A stretch of 11,335 nt of DNA from JAAZMA01 sp036720245 (GCA_036720245.1 DAIMNI010000068.1:1-11335), one strand, 5' to 3'; counted from the first letter of the stretch, positions 1 to 7,692 are shown. Notes: generated from the sequence alone by a model not told the origin. Numbers and translations are program-made.

Positions 1-1
1 A

Positions 2-58
2 GTATTTGCCAATTTGTTTTTAAAATATGGTGGAATATTATTTAAACTATTTGAATAG
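2..58 (+). CDS. C-terminal end of an unidentified upstream gene (partial)
   Basis: An open frame enters from the left edge and stops at the TAG at 56-58, giving 18 residues that end in ...GGILFKLFE. The stop lies five bases before a strong terminator hairpin, which is what one expects of the last gene of a transcription unit. The other two forward frames also stop within the first 45 bases, so the choice of frame rests on the spacing to the hairpin. The piece is rich in Phe, Leu and Ile, which could suit a membrane protein. In Firmicutes secG often precedes rnr, but these residues are too few to identify the gene. Confidence 0.35.
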   Translation, partial: VFANLFLKYGGILFKLFE

Positions 59-62
59 ATAG

Positions 63-87
63 AAACCCTCCTTTTGGAGGGTTTTTT
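63..87 (+). terminator. Rho-independent terminator upstream of rnr
   Basis: A perfect 9-bp stem (AAACCCTCC paired with GGAGGGTTT) closes a TTTT loop and runs into an uninterrupted T tract. It ends the transcription unit to the left and separates it from rnr. Confidence 0.9.
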
Positions 88-108
88 ATATATAAAAATT
101 GGGTAAAC

Positions 109-117
109 TGTTATAAT
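109..117 (+). promoter_or_regulatory. Probable extended -10 promoter for rnr
   Basis: TGTTATAAT fits the extended -10 form (TG, one base, TATAAT) exactly. The bases 17 upstream of the hexamer (around 89-94, TATATA) are a poor -35, which is usual when the extended -10 does the work. Transcription would start near 124, leaving a leader of about 25 bases that includes the AGGAG ribosome binding site at 137-141. It lies directly behind the upstream terminator, as a new unit requires. Confidence 0.6.
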
Positions 118-148
118 AGATATAAAAGTAAAATTAAGGAGAGAAGTT

Positions 149-2220
149 ATGGGCTTAAGAGAAAATATAATAAGTTTTATGGAAGAAAAAGTATATAAAC
201 CTATGTCTAAAGAAGAATTGTCACAGGAATTTGGCCTTAGGGGGAAAGAAATCGAAGCCTTCTATAAAGTGCTAAAGGATATGGAAAAGGAAGGCACAAT
301 TATTAAAACTAGAAATGAACTTTATGGCTTAGTGGATAAGATGAATTTAGTAGTAGGAAAAATTGATGCCAATGAAAAAGGATTTGGATTTCTAATTCCC
401 GATGATAAAACTAAAGAAGATGTATATATCCCAGTTGAGGATATGAACGGAGCATTTCATGGAGATAAAGTAGTAGTAAGGTTAAAAACTAGAGCTTTAC
501 CTGGCCTAAGGGATGAAGGAGAAATTATTAGAATAATTGAAAGGGCTAACGAAACCATAGTAGGCACCTTTGAAAGTAGCAAAAACTTTGGCTTTGCAGT
601 CCCAGACAATAGCAAAATTCCCTATGATAAATTTATTCCNNNNNNNNNNNNNNNNNNNNNNNNNNNNNNNNNNNNNNNNNNNNNNNNNNNNNAATTGAAA
701 TACTAGGCTATGCAGGGGAAAAAGGCACAGATATATTGTCTATTTTAAAACAATTTAAATTGGAAGAAGAATTTCCTAGAAAAGTCATAAATCAAGCGGA
801 AAACTTAGAGGAGAATGTATCCTTAGAAGAAATAGAAAAAAGAGAGGATTTAAGGAATTTAAATAGTTTTACCATAGATGGGGCGGATGCAAAGGATTTA
901 GATGATGCCGTATCTATAGAAATATTAGATAATGGTAATTATAATTTAGGTGTTCATATTGCCGATGTAAGCCATTATGTAAAAGAAAAATCCCCTTTAG
1001 ATAAAGAAGCCTACAAGAGGGGAAATTCTGTATATTTAATAGATAGAGTAATCCCTATGCTACCTAAGGAATTATCCAATGGAATATGTAGTTTAAATCC
1101 AAATGAAGATAGACTAACCCTATCAGTATTTATGGAAATAGACAAAAATGGAGAGGTAATAGACCATAGAATTGTAGAAGGGGTAATTAACAGTAAGGCT
1201 AGACTTGTATATGATGATGTTTCAGATTTTTTGGAAAAAGAGGATATTAAGGCAGAGGAAAAATTAAAAGAACAGGCAAAAGAATTAAAAATAATGGGAG
1301 AATTATCTAGTTTACTTTATAAAAAAAGGCAAAAAAGGGGCAGCATAGATTTTGAATTTCCTGAAACGAGAATTATATTAGATGAAGAGGGCATTCCCGT
1401 AGATATTAAAAAAGAAGATAGGCGAATAGCCAATAAAATGATTGAGGAATTTATGCTTGTAACTAATGAAACTATAGCAGAAGAAATGTACTGGGGGGAT
1501 TTGCCATTTATATATCGAATACATGAAAAACCAGATATGGAAAGAATCGAAGAATTTAACAAATTTATTCACAATTTTGGCTACAATATTAAAGGCAGTC
1601 AAGAAATTCATCCAAAGGAATTACAATCTTTATCCCATGAGGTAAAAGGGAAAAAAGAAGAGATTTTAATTAATACATTATTATTAAGATCCCTAAAAAA
1701 GGCTAGATATAGTGAAGAAAATGAAATACATTTTGGATTAGCCTCTAAATATTATTGCCATTTTACAGCACCTATTAGAAGGTACCCAGATTTACAAATT
1801 CATAGAATAATAAAGACTTATATAAATGGAAAGCTAAATTCTCTGGAAAGAGAAAAATTAAATATAGAATTACCAAATGTAGCAGAACATACTTCCATAA
1901 CAGAAAGAACTGCAGAAGAAGCAGAAAGAGAAGTAGAAGATTTAAAAAAGGCAGAATATATGTCTAAAAGAATTGGAGAAGAATATGAAGGGATGGTTTC
2001 TTCCTTAACTCATTTTGGAATGTTTGTTCAATTAGACAATACCATAGAAGGATTAGTACATTTTAGTAATATGACAGATGATTATTATCATTTTGATGAG
2101 GAGAAATATTATATTATAGGAGAACATACCAAAAAGATATATAGACTAGGGGATACGGTACAAATTAGGGTAATAAATGCAGACCTAATTAGAAGGAATA
2201 TAGATTTTATGCTAATTTGA
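149..2220 (+). CDS. rnr: Ribonuclease R (3'-5' exoribonuclease), interrupted by an assembly gap
   Basis: RNase R is a cytoplasmic, processive 3'-5' exoribonuclease of the RNB family. It degrades structured RNA and helps clear faulty mRNA in trans-translation. The N-terminal 65 or so residues form the winged-helix region, followed by a first cold-shock/OB domain (VGKIDANEKGFGFLIP) and the start of a second (VGTFESSKNFGF), which breaks off at residue 164 in unknown bases. Beyond the gap the frame resumes with IEILGYAGEKGTDILS. The RNB catalytic motif IDGADAKDLDDAV follows, with Asp codons at 877, 886, 895, 901 and 904, then HFTAPIRRYPDL (from 1759) and a C-terminal S1 domain (from about 1975). 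The protein stops right after S1 (RNIDFMLI) and lacks the Lys/Arg-rich tail seen in Bacillus subtilis RNase R. The ATG at 149 has AGGAG at a good distance. The two halves lie in different frames only because of the gap length, so I read this as one intact gene rather than a pseudogene. Confidence 0.93.
640..692. other. Assembly gap of 53 unknown bases inside rnr
   Basis: Fifty-three N residues interrupt the second cold-shock domain of RNase R. The left side ends in a Pro codon starting at 638, and the right side resumes in frame at 694. These frames differ by one base, so a continuous gene needs a gap of a different length (51 or 54, or longer in steps of three). From my memory of B. subtilis RNase R, about 31 residues lie between the flanking motifs, so the true gap is probably nearer 90-95 bases. 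Confidence 0.95.
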
Positions 2221-2256
2221 TGTATAAAACAGATTTTTTTGGCACCATAAAATAAG

Positions 2257-2296
2257 TTGACAGTATGCTTAAAGGCTGATAAACTCAATTTATAAT
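2257..2296 (+). promoter_or_regulatory. Possible promoter for smpB
   Basis: A perfect TTGACA at 2257-2262 is followed after 17 bases by TAAACT (2280-2285, four of six matches to the -10 consensus). A perfect TATAAT at 2291-2296 lies further on, but with only a weak -35 (TTAAAG, 2269-2274). Either could drive smpB, and the first leaves a more reasonable leader. No terminator hairpin is visible between rnr and this site, so read-through from rnr is also likely. Confidence 0.5.
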
Positions 2297-2317
2297 ATAA
2301 AAAACGTGGTGAAGTAT

Positions 2318-2782
2318 ATGAAAAAAGATGATGTAAAAATACTTGCCTCCAATAGAAAGGCAAGGCATGAATATTTTATAGAAGATACTGTGGAAGCAGG
2401 GATAGCTTTAAAAGGCACGGAGGTAAAATCCATTCGTCAAGGGAGAATTAATATTAAGGAAAGCTATGCTATTGTAGAAAATGGGGAAATATTTATATAC
2501 AATATGCATATTAGTCCATATGAACAAGGAAATATTTATAATGTAGACCCCATTAGAAAAAGAAAGTTATTGCTACACAAAAGAGAAATTAGAAAACTAG
2601 ATGCACAAATTATGCAAAAAGGCTATACTTTAATTCCTTTAACCGTATATATTAAAGATGGTCTAGTTAAAATAGAATTAGCTTTAGGAAAAGGTAAAAA
2701 ATTATATGATAAGAGAGAAGATATAGCTAAAAAAGACGCAATGAGAAAAATAGAAAGACAAATGAAAGAAAAATATGAGTAA
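2318..2782 (+). CDS. smpB: SsrA-binding protein SmpB
   Basis: SmpB (154 residues) binds tmRNA and delivers it to ribosomes stalled on mRNAs without a stop codon, so that the nascent peptide is tagged for proteolysis. The small OB-fold is recognisable throughout: SNRKARHEYFIEDT near the start, KGTEVKSIRQGRINIKES, NMHISPYEQGN, RKRKLLLHKREI, and the basic C-terminal segment LGKGKKLYDKRED that enters the decoding centre as a helix. Length is normal for the family. I chose the ATG at 2318 because GGTGA at 2308-2312 is well spaced for it and MKKDDVK matches the usual start. An in-frame GTG at 2306 would add only MVKY. The tmRNA gene (ssrA) is not in this window. Position behind rnr is common in Firmicutes and fits a shared role in ribosome rescue. 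Confidence 0.96.
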   Translation: MKKDDVKILASNRKARHEYFIEDTVEAGIALKGTEVKSIRQGRINIKESYAIVENGEIFIYNMHISPYEQGNIYNVDPIRKRKLLLHKREIRKLDAQIMQKGYTLIPLTVYIKDGLVKIELALGKGKKLYDKREDIAKKDAMRKIERQMKEKYE

Positions 2783-2805
2783 AATTAAAATGAGGGGGCT
2801 TTCTA

Positions 2806-4587
2806 ATGGAAGTAAATCAAAGAATCGATAAATTAAGGCAATTAATGAATGAAAAGGGGATAGATGCCTATATAATCCCTACTTATGATCCACATCAATC
2901 AGAGTATTTGGCTGACCATTATAAAGCTAGAACTTGGATTTCAGGATTCACAGGTTCTGCTGGTACTGTAGTAATTACTCAGAAAGAAGCTATACTTTGG
3001 ACTGATGGTAGATATTTTATCCAAGCAGAAAAAGAGTTAAGACCAAGTGAAATAAAATTATCTAAAATGGGGATTCCAGGATTTCCTACTTATACAGAGT
3101 GGTTAAATGATAATTTAGATAAGGGAGATACATTAGGTTTTGATGGGAAAATAGTACCCCAATCTGATGTAGAAAGATTGGAAAAAGCCTTTGGGAAAAA
3201 GGAAATAAAATTTGTAGATGAATACGATTTAGTAGGAGAAATATGGGAAGATAGGCCAGAAGCCCCTAATAGTAAAGCTTTCATCCATGAATTAAAATAT
3301 ACGGGTAAAACAGCTAAAGAAAAAATAGAAAATGTAAGGGAAAAAATGAAAAAGGAAGATATAAGTCATTTTATTTTAGCTAGTTTAGATGATATAGCTT
3401 GGCTTTATAATATAAGGGCTAGAGATGTAAATAATAATCCTGTAATAATATCTTATGCATTAATTACTGAGGATAAGGCCTTTTTCTTTGCAGATGAAAA
3501 CAAAATAGATAATGATGTAAAATTATACTTAAAAGGAAATGGCATAGAAATTCAAGATTATAATAAAATAATAGATTATGTAAAAAATATTGAAGATAAT
3601 AGCAATGTATTTATAGATCCTAATAGAATTAATAGGTGGCTATATAATGCAATACCAGATAAATGTGAAGTAAAAAGAGGCACAAATATTACAACTGAAT
3701 TAAAGGGAATCAAAAATCCTACAGAAATTGAAAATCAAAAAAATGCCTATATTAAAGATGGAGTAGCATTGGTTAAATTTATGTATTGGCTAGATGAAAA
3801 TGTAGGTAAAACCACTATAACTGAAGTATCTGCAGCAGAAAAATTAGAGGATTTTAGAAAAGAACAAGAAGGCTTTATAGAACCAAGCTTTGACACTATA
3901 GCAGCCTTTAAAGAAAATGCAGCTATGATGCACTATAAAGCTGAAGATGGAAAATCTAATTATGAATTAGAGCCTAAAGGCATGCTTCTAGTAGATTCTG
4001 GTGGACAATATTATGATGGGACTACAGATATTACTAGAACTATAATATTAGGAGATATTTCAGAGGAAGAAAAGAGGGATTATACCCTAACTTTAAAATC
4101 CCATATAAATCTAATTAATGCTAGATTTTTATATGGAATATCTGGCGCAGGTTTAGATGCCATAGCTCGTTACCCATTGTGGCAAGATGGATTAGATTAT
4201 AAATGTGGCACAGGCCATGGAGTAGGCTTTTTATTAAATGTCCATGAAGGGCCTCATGGCATGGGCCTCAATAGAAATAATGTAGTATTTGAAAAAGGCA
4301 TGATTATAACCATAGAACCAGGAGTATATAAAGAAGGAAAACATGGCATTAGAATCGAAAATGTGGCAGTAGTAGAAGAAGATATAGTTACAGAGTCTGG
4401 TCAATTTATGAAATTTGAGCCTCTATCCTATGTACCTATAGATTTAGAGGGAGTAGATGTAGAATTACTCAGTAAAGAAGAAATAAAATGGCTAAATGAT
4501 TATCATGAAGAAGTATATAATAAATTGTCTCCATATTTAACAGATAAGGAAAAACAATGGCTAAAGAATGAAACTAGAAATATATAG
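2806..4587 (+). CDS. Long-form Xaa-Pro aminopeptidase (M24B, aminopeptidase P family)
   Basis: This 593-residue cytoplasmic metallopeptidase should release an N-terminal residue that is followed by proline. It has the three-domain layout of the long aminopeptidase P type, like eukaryotic XPNPEP1, rather than the shorter (about 440 residue) E. coli PepP. Two creatinase-like N-terminal domains (about 1-135 and 160-310) precede the pita-bread catalytic domain (about 315-535) and a C-terminal M24 extension. The five metal ligands are all visible: Asp397 (LVDSG), Asp408 (TTDITRT), His471 (GTGHGVG), Glu504 (IEPGVY) and Glu518 (RIENVAV). His480 (NVHEGPH) matches the proton-shuttle histidine. The set predicts an active dinuclear enzyme. 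The ATG at 2806 follows GAGGGGG (2792-2798) and lies 23 bases behind smpB, with no promoter or terminator seen between, so co-transcription is likely. The substrate is inferred from family membership. Confidence 0.94.
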   Translation: MEVNQRIDKLRQLMNEKGIDAYIIPTYDPHQSEYLADHYKARTWISGFTGSAGTVVITQKEAILWTDGRYFIQAEKELRPSEIKLSKMGIPGFPTYTEWLNDNLDKGDTLGFDGKIVPQSDVERLEKAFGKKEIKFVDEYDLVGEIWEDRPEAPNSKAFIHELKYTGKTAKEKIENVREKMKKEDISHFILASLDDIAWLYNIRARDVNNNPVIISYALITEDKAFFFADENKIDNDVKLYLKGNGIEIQDYNKIIDYVKNIEDNSNVFIDPNRINRWLYNAIPDKCEVKRGTNITTELKGIKNPTEIENQKNAYIKDGVALVKFMYWLDENVGKTTITEVSAAEKLEDFRKEQEGFIEPSFDTIAAFKENAAMMHYKAEDGKSNYELEPKGMLLVDSGGQYYDGTTDITRTIILGDISEEEKRDYTLTLKSHINLINARFLYGISGAGLDAIARYPLWQDGLDYKCGTGHGVGFLLNVHEGPHGMGLNRNNVVFEKGMIITIEPGVYKEGKHGIRIENVAVVEEDIVTESGQFMKFEPLSYVPIDLEGVDVELLSKEEIKWLNDYHEEVYNKLSPYLTDKEKQWLKNETRNI

Positions 4588-4593
4588 TATTAT

Positions 4594-4630
4594 AAAACTT
4601 CCTTTCCGATTATTGGAAAAGGAAGTTTTT
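4594..4630 (+). terminator. Rho-independent terminator after the aminopeptidase gene
   Basis: AAAACTTCCTTTCC pairs with GGAAAAGGAAGTTTT across a short loop, with a single bulged base, and ends in a T run. It begins six bases past the aminopeptidase stop and probably closes the rnr-smpB-aminopeptidase unit. Confidence 0.88.
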
Positions 4631-4657
4631 ATTATATTTAATGCTGTATTATGATAT

Positions 4658-4663
4658 TATAAT
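4658..4663 (+). promoter_or_regulatory. Weak candidate -10 box for uvrC
   Basis: A perfect TATAAT lies between the preceding terminator and uvrC, but the matching -35 position (4635-4640, TATTTA) is poor and there is no extended -10. A promoter is required somewhere in this interval because of the terminator, but in such AT-rich DNA a hexamer alone is weak evidence. Confidence 0.3.
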
Positions 4664-4700
4664 TATATATTGATTTTACATCGGTGGAATGGAGCTATCC

Positions 4701-4714
4701 TGTCATTCTGAGTG
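4701..4714 (+). repeat. Possible remnant of a TGTCATTCTGAG-type dispersed repeat
   Basis: TGTCATTCTGAGTG resembles the start of a dispersed intergenic repeat that I remember from many bacterial genomes (TGTCATTCTGAGCG and following). Only about 13 bases match, and the text after it (TATGGAAAAT) departs from the longer form. It occurs once in this window, so the identification rests on memory alone. Confidence 0.35.
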
Positions 4715-4729
4715 TATGGAAAATAATGG

Positions 4730-4758
4730 ACTGCACAGAGAACCGTCCCCAGTGCAGT
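4730..4758 (+). repeat. Hairpin with ACCGTCCCC core, resembling a REP/RAYT-type intergenic repeat
   Basis: ACTGCAC and GTGCAGT form a perfect 7-bp stem around a 15-base loop containing GAGAACCGTCCCC. The loop core is GC-rich and unlike its AT-rich surroundings. As I recall, GAACCGTCCCC and its complement GGGGACGGTTC recur next to IS200-like, REP-associated tyrosine transposases in clostridial genomes. No transposase is present here, so this would be a non-autonomous or left-over copy. It ends 10 bases before the uvrC ribosome binding site, so in the mRNA it could also affect translation. The hairpin is directly visible; the family assignment is inference. Confidence 0.5.
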
Positions 4759-4768
4759 AGTGCATTAG

Positions 4769-4776
4769 AAAGGTGA
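4769..4776 (+). promoter_or_regulatory. Ribosome binding site that selects the TTG start of uvrC
   Basis: AAAGGTGA sits five bases before the TTG at 4782. The in-frame GTG at 4773 lies inside this site and so cannot be the start it serves. Confidence 0.7.
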
Positions 4777-4781
4777 TAATA

Positions 4782-6629
4782 TTGTTTAATATAGAAGAAG
4801 AATTAAAAAAGCTACCAGATAAACCTGGTGTATATATAATGAGGGATAAATCTGAAGAAATAATTTATGTGGGCAAGGCCATATCCCTTAAAAGGCGAGT
4901 TAGACAATATTTTGGTTCTACAAAAAACAATCCTCCAAAGGTAAATGCTATGATAAAGCATATTTATGAATTTGAATATATCATAGTAGACAATGAAGTA
5001 GAAGCTTTAATACTTGAGGCAAATTTAATTAAAAAACATAGACCAAAATATAATATTTTACTAAGGGATGATAAACAATATCCCTATATAAAAGTAACTA
5101 CTAATGAAAAGTACCCAAGAGTTATAAAAACTAGAAATGTGTTAAAGGATGGGGCCAAATATTTTGGACCTTATCCATCAGTATATGCAGTTAATGATGC
5201 TATAGATATAATAAGAAGGCTTTATCCCATTAGAACATGTAATAGAGATTTAAGTAAAGATTTAGGCAAAACTAGGCCTTGTTTAAATTTCTATATAGGC
5301 AGATGTTTAGGACCCTGTCAAGGCAATGTGGATGAAGATAAATATATGGAAATGATAGACGAAATTATTATGTTTTTATCGGGGAAAGAGGACAAATTAA
5401 TAGATAAAATTGAAGAAAAAATGAAAAAAGCTGCAGAAAATATGGATTATGAAAATGCAGCTAAGTTTAGAGATCAAGTCAATTCTTTAAATGTAATATT
5501 AGAAAAACAAAAAATAGTATCTTCTAATATAATAGATCAGGATATAATTGGAATGGCTAAAGGAATAGATGAAGTATGTATACAGGTATTTTTTATTAGA
5601 TCCGGGAAGATTATTGGCAGAGAGCATTTTATTATCTCTGATACTTTTAATGAGGATAAAAGTAGTATATTAGATTCTTTTATTAAACAGTTTTATTTAG
5701 GCACGGCCTATGTGCCTAAGGAAATATTTATTGAAGAAGAAATTGAAGATATGGCTACTATAGTTAAATGGTTAAGTAAAAAACGAGGTTCTAAAGTAAA
5801 TATTAGAGTTCCCAAAAGGGGAGAAAAATCTCAATTGATGGATATGGTTAAAACTAATGCTATGGATATGTTAAATCAATATGGAGATAAATTTTTAAGA
5901 ATTCAAAGGAAGAATGAAAAAGCCTTAAAAGAAATACAATATGCTATAGGGCTAGAGGAGATTCCAAATAGAATAGAAGCCTATGATATATCTAATATAG
6001 CTGGTGTATCTCCAGTAGGTTCTATGGTGGTTTTTGAGCAGGGAGAACCAAAGAAAAGTGATTATAGAAGATTTAAAATCCAATCTGTAAATACACCTGA
6101 TGATTATAAAAGTATGGATGAAATAATTAGAAGAAGATTTAAAAGGGCATTATCCCAAAGTGAAGGTTTTGCTATTTTTCCAGATTTAATTATGATAGAT
6201 GGAGGCAAAGGACAAGTAAATATAGCACTTAATGTATTAAAAGAATTAAATATAGAAATTCCCGTATGTGGCCTAGTCAAAGATGATTTTCATAAAACTC
6301 GGGGAATTATATATAATAATAAGGAAATTAATTTAGAGGAAGATAGCCTAGGCTATAGATTAATATATAAAATTCAAGAGGAAGCCCATAGATTTGCCAT
6401 AAACTATCATAGGAGTCTAAGAAGTAAAAAAATGTTTAAATCCGAATTAGACGATATTAAGGGTATAGGGGAAAAAAGGAAAAAAGAGCTTTTAAAACAT
6501 TTTCGTAGTATAGATAATATTAAAAAGGCCTCCATAGAGGAATTAGCACAGGTAGAAAGCATGAATGTGAAAGTGGCTAAGGATTTATACAATCATTTTA
6601 GAAAGGATGAGGGGGGTAAAAATGAATGA
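4782..6629 (+). CDS. uvrC: Excinuclease ABC subunit C
   Basis: UvrC (615 residues) makes both incisions around a lesion loaded by UvrA-UvrB in nucleotide excision repair. The N-terminal GIY-YIG domain, which cuts on the 3' side, shows GVYIM, IIYVGKA (Tyr29), Arg39 and Glu79. Four cysteines follow at 153, 167, 175 and 179, matching positions reported to bind an iron-sulfur cluster in E. coli UvrC. A UVR motif that contacts UvrB lies at about 205-240. The RNase H-like domain that cuts on the 5' side carries Asp402 (AYDISN), Asp473 (MIDGGKGQ) and His536 (EEAHRF). Tandem helix-hairpin-helix motifs (DIKGIGEKRKKELL and following) end the protein. All key residues and the usual length are present. 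The start is probably the TTG at 4782 (MFNIEEELKKLPDKPGVY), which fits the family N-terminus; no ATG lies upstream in frame. Confidence 0.96.
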   Translation: MFNIEEELKKLPDKPGVYIMRDKSEEIIYVGKAISLKRRVRQYFGSTKNNPPKVNAMIKHIYEFEYIIVDNEVEALILEANLIKKHRPKYNILLRDDKQYPYIKVTTNEKYPRVIKTRNVLKDGAKYFGPYPSVYAVNDAIDIIRRLYPIRTCNRDLSKDLGKTRPCLNFYIGRCLGPCQGNVDEDKYMEMIDEIIMFLSGKEDKLIDKIEEKMKKAAENMDYENAAKFRDQVNSLNVILEKQKIVSSNIIDQDIIGMAKGIDEVCIQVFFIRSGKIIGREHFIISDTFNEDKSSILDSFIKQFYLGTAYVPKEIFIEEEIEDMATIVKWLSKKRGSKVNIRVPKRGEKSQLMDMVKTNAMDMLNQYGDKFLRIQRKNEKALKEIQYAIGLEEIPNRIEAYDISNIAGVSPVGSMVVFEQGEPKKSDYRRFKIQSVNTPDDYKSMDEIIRRRFKRALSQSEGFAIFPDLIMIDGGKGQVNIALNVLKELNIEIPVCGLVKDDFHKTRGIIYNNKEINLEEDSLGYRLIYKIQEEAHRFAINYHRSLRSKKMFKSELDDIKGIGEKRKKELLKHFRSIDNIKKASIEELAQVESMNVKVAKDLYNHFRKDEGGKNE

Positions 6630-7560
6630 TATTACATTAGATAAAATAGTAAAAGATTTGGATTTAGAAATAATTTATAAGGCTAAAAATATAGAGGAAG
6701 AAAAAATTACTGCCGCAGAAGTAAATAGGCCTGGATTACAATTGGCTGGATATATGGACAAATTTGCCTATGAAAGACTACAGATATTTGGAAATGTGGA
6801 ATGGCATTATTGCAATAGTTTACCTAAAAATCTGCGATATATAAGATTTGAAAATATATTTAAATTTCCCATTCCCGCTTTAATTGTTTCAAGGAATATG
6901 GAAGTTTTTGATGAAATAATGGAATTAGGACAAAAATATAATCGTACTGTTTTACGTACATCATATCCTACTACTAAATTTATCAATATTTTGATTAATT
7001 ATCTAGATTATGAATTGGCGCCAGAAACTACAATCCATGGAGTATTAGTGGAGGTTTATGGAATGGGGATATTAATTATAGGCAAATCTGGGGTAGGAAA
7101 ATCTGAAACAGCATTAGAATTAATAAAAAGAGGACATAGACTTGTAGCCGATGATGTAGTGGAAATTAAACAAGTGGAAAACCGGTTAAGTGGGGAAGCT
7201 CCAGATATAATTAGGCACTTTATGGAAGTGCGAGGTATAGGAATATTAGATATTGAAAGGCTTTATGGAGTAGGTGCTGTGAAAAAAAGCGAGTTTATAG
7301 ATTTAATCATAGAACTAGAATTTTGGGATGAGGAAAAAGAATACGATAGGGTTGGATTAGATGAAGAATATGTGGAATTATTAGGCATAAAGGTACCAAA
7401 ATTAGTTATCCCAGTAAGGCCTGGTAGAAATTTAGCTATGATTGTAGAAGTAGCTGCAAGAAATACTAGACAGAAAAAACTAGGCTATAATGCAGCAGTA
7501 GAATTAAATAAAAAGATAAAAAAAGAGATGAGTAAAAGAAGTCAAAACACTATGGGCTAA
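6622..7560 (+). CDS. hprK: HPr kinase/phosphorylase
   Basis: HprK (312 residues) phosphorylates Ser46 of HPr and removes the phosphate again. It thereby controls catabolite repression through CcpA and sugar uptake by the PTS in low-GC Firmicutes. The N-terminal domain (about 1-130) is the less conserved part. The kinase domain shows HGVLVEVYG (His139), a P-loop GKSGVGKS at 154-161, the Asp pair 177-178 in VADDVVEI, the signature EVRGIGILD with Glu202 and Arg204, and the C-terminal PVRPGRNLAMIVEVAARN. The start is the ATG at 6622, with GAGGGGGG at 6609-6616. It overlaps the last codons of uvrC by 8 bases (ATGAATGA), so translation is probably coupled. The uvrC-hprK pairing is, as I recall, common in Clostridia. 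No hairpin terminator follows, so some read-through into nifJ is possible. Confidence 0.96.
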   Translation: MNDITLDKIVKDLDLEIIYKAKNIEEEKITAAEVNRPGLQLAGYMDKFAYERLQIFGNVEWHYCNSLPKNLRYIRFENIFKFPIPALIVSRNMEVFDEIMELGQKYNRTVLRTSYPTTKFINILINYLDYELAPETTIHGVLVEVYGMGILIIGKSGVGKSETALELIKRGHRLVADDVVEIKQVENRLSGEAPDIIRHFMEVRGIGILDIERLYGVGAVKKSEFIDLIIELEFWDEEKEYDRVGLDEEYVELLGIKVPKLVIPVRPGRNLAMIVEVAARNTRQKKLGYNAAVELNKKIKKEMSKRSQNTMG

Positions 7561-7565
7561 ATTGG

Positions 7566-7594
7566 TTGACTTTATAGGATATGTTTATTATACT
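7566..7594 (+). promoter_or_regulatory. Strong sigma-A type promoter for nifJ
   Basis: TTGACT (7566-7571), a 17-base spacer and TATACT (7589-7594) give five of six matches in each hexamer with ideal spacing. Transcription should begin near 7601, leaving a leader of about 110 bases before nifJ. It begins five bases past the hprK stop and makes nifJ independently transcribed. Confidence 0.75.
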
Positions 7595-7614
7595 TTATTA
7601 TAGGACTACAATTC

Positions 7615-7678
7615 TAGACATTTTAATATATTAGCTAAGGCTAATTTGGAATAAATTTTTAGTAAATTCCATTGTCTA
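7615..7678 (+). other. Potentially structured nifJ leader
   Basis: TAGACA (7615-7620) is the exact complement of TGTCTA (7673-7678), so the two can close a stem. Inside it, ATTAGC-TAAG-GCTAAT forms a 6-bp hairpin with a four-base loop, and GGAAT with ATTCC a 5-bp one, which suggests a three-way junction. I recognise no known riboswitch class, and there is no T-run terminator. Short AT-rich stems arise easily by chance, so this is only a candidate. Confidence 0.3.
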
Positions 7679-7692
7679 AAATTTCTCAATAC

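Noticed and set aside
640..706. Termination of RNase R at 706, making a short cold-shock protein
   Set aside because: The stop is reached only by reading through unknown bases in a frame that the downstream homology does not support.
1317..1611. Minus-strand open frames within rnr
   Set aside because: They lie opposite the catalytic domain of RNase R, have no ribosome binding site and show no recognisable motif. They are typical chance frames in AT-rich DNA.
736..2220. A separate gene starting at the TTG at 736
   Set aside because: The conserved RNase R sequence continues upstream of 736 in the same frame (IEILGYAGEKGTDI) to the edge of the gap. The apparent start is internal.
2257..2262. 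The perfect TTGACA before smpB as a strong promoter
   Set aside because: Its properly spaced -10 is only TAAACT, and the perfect TATAAT further on is 28 bases away. I kept it only as a possible promoter.
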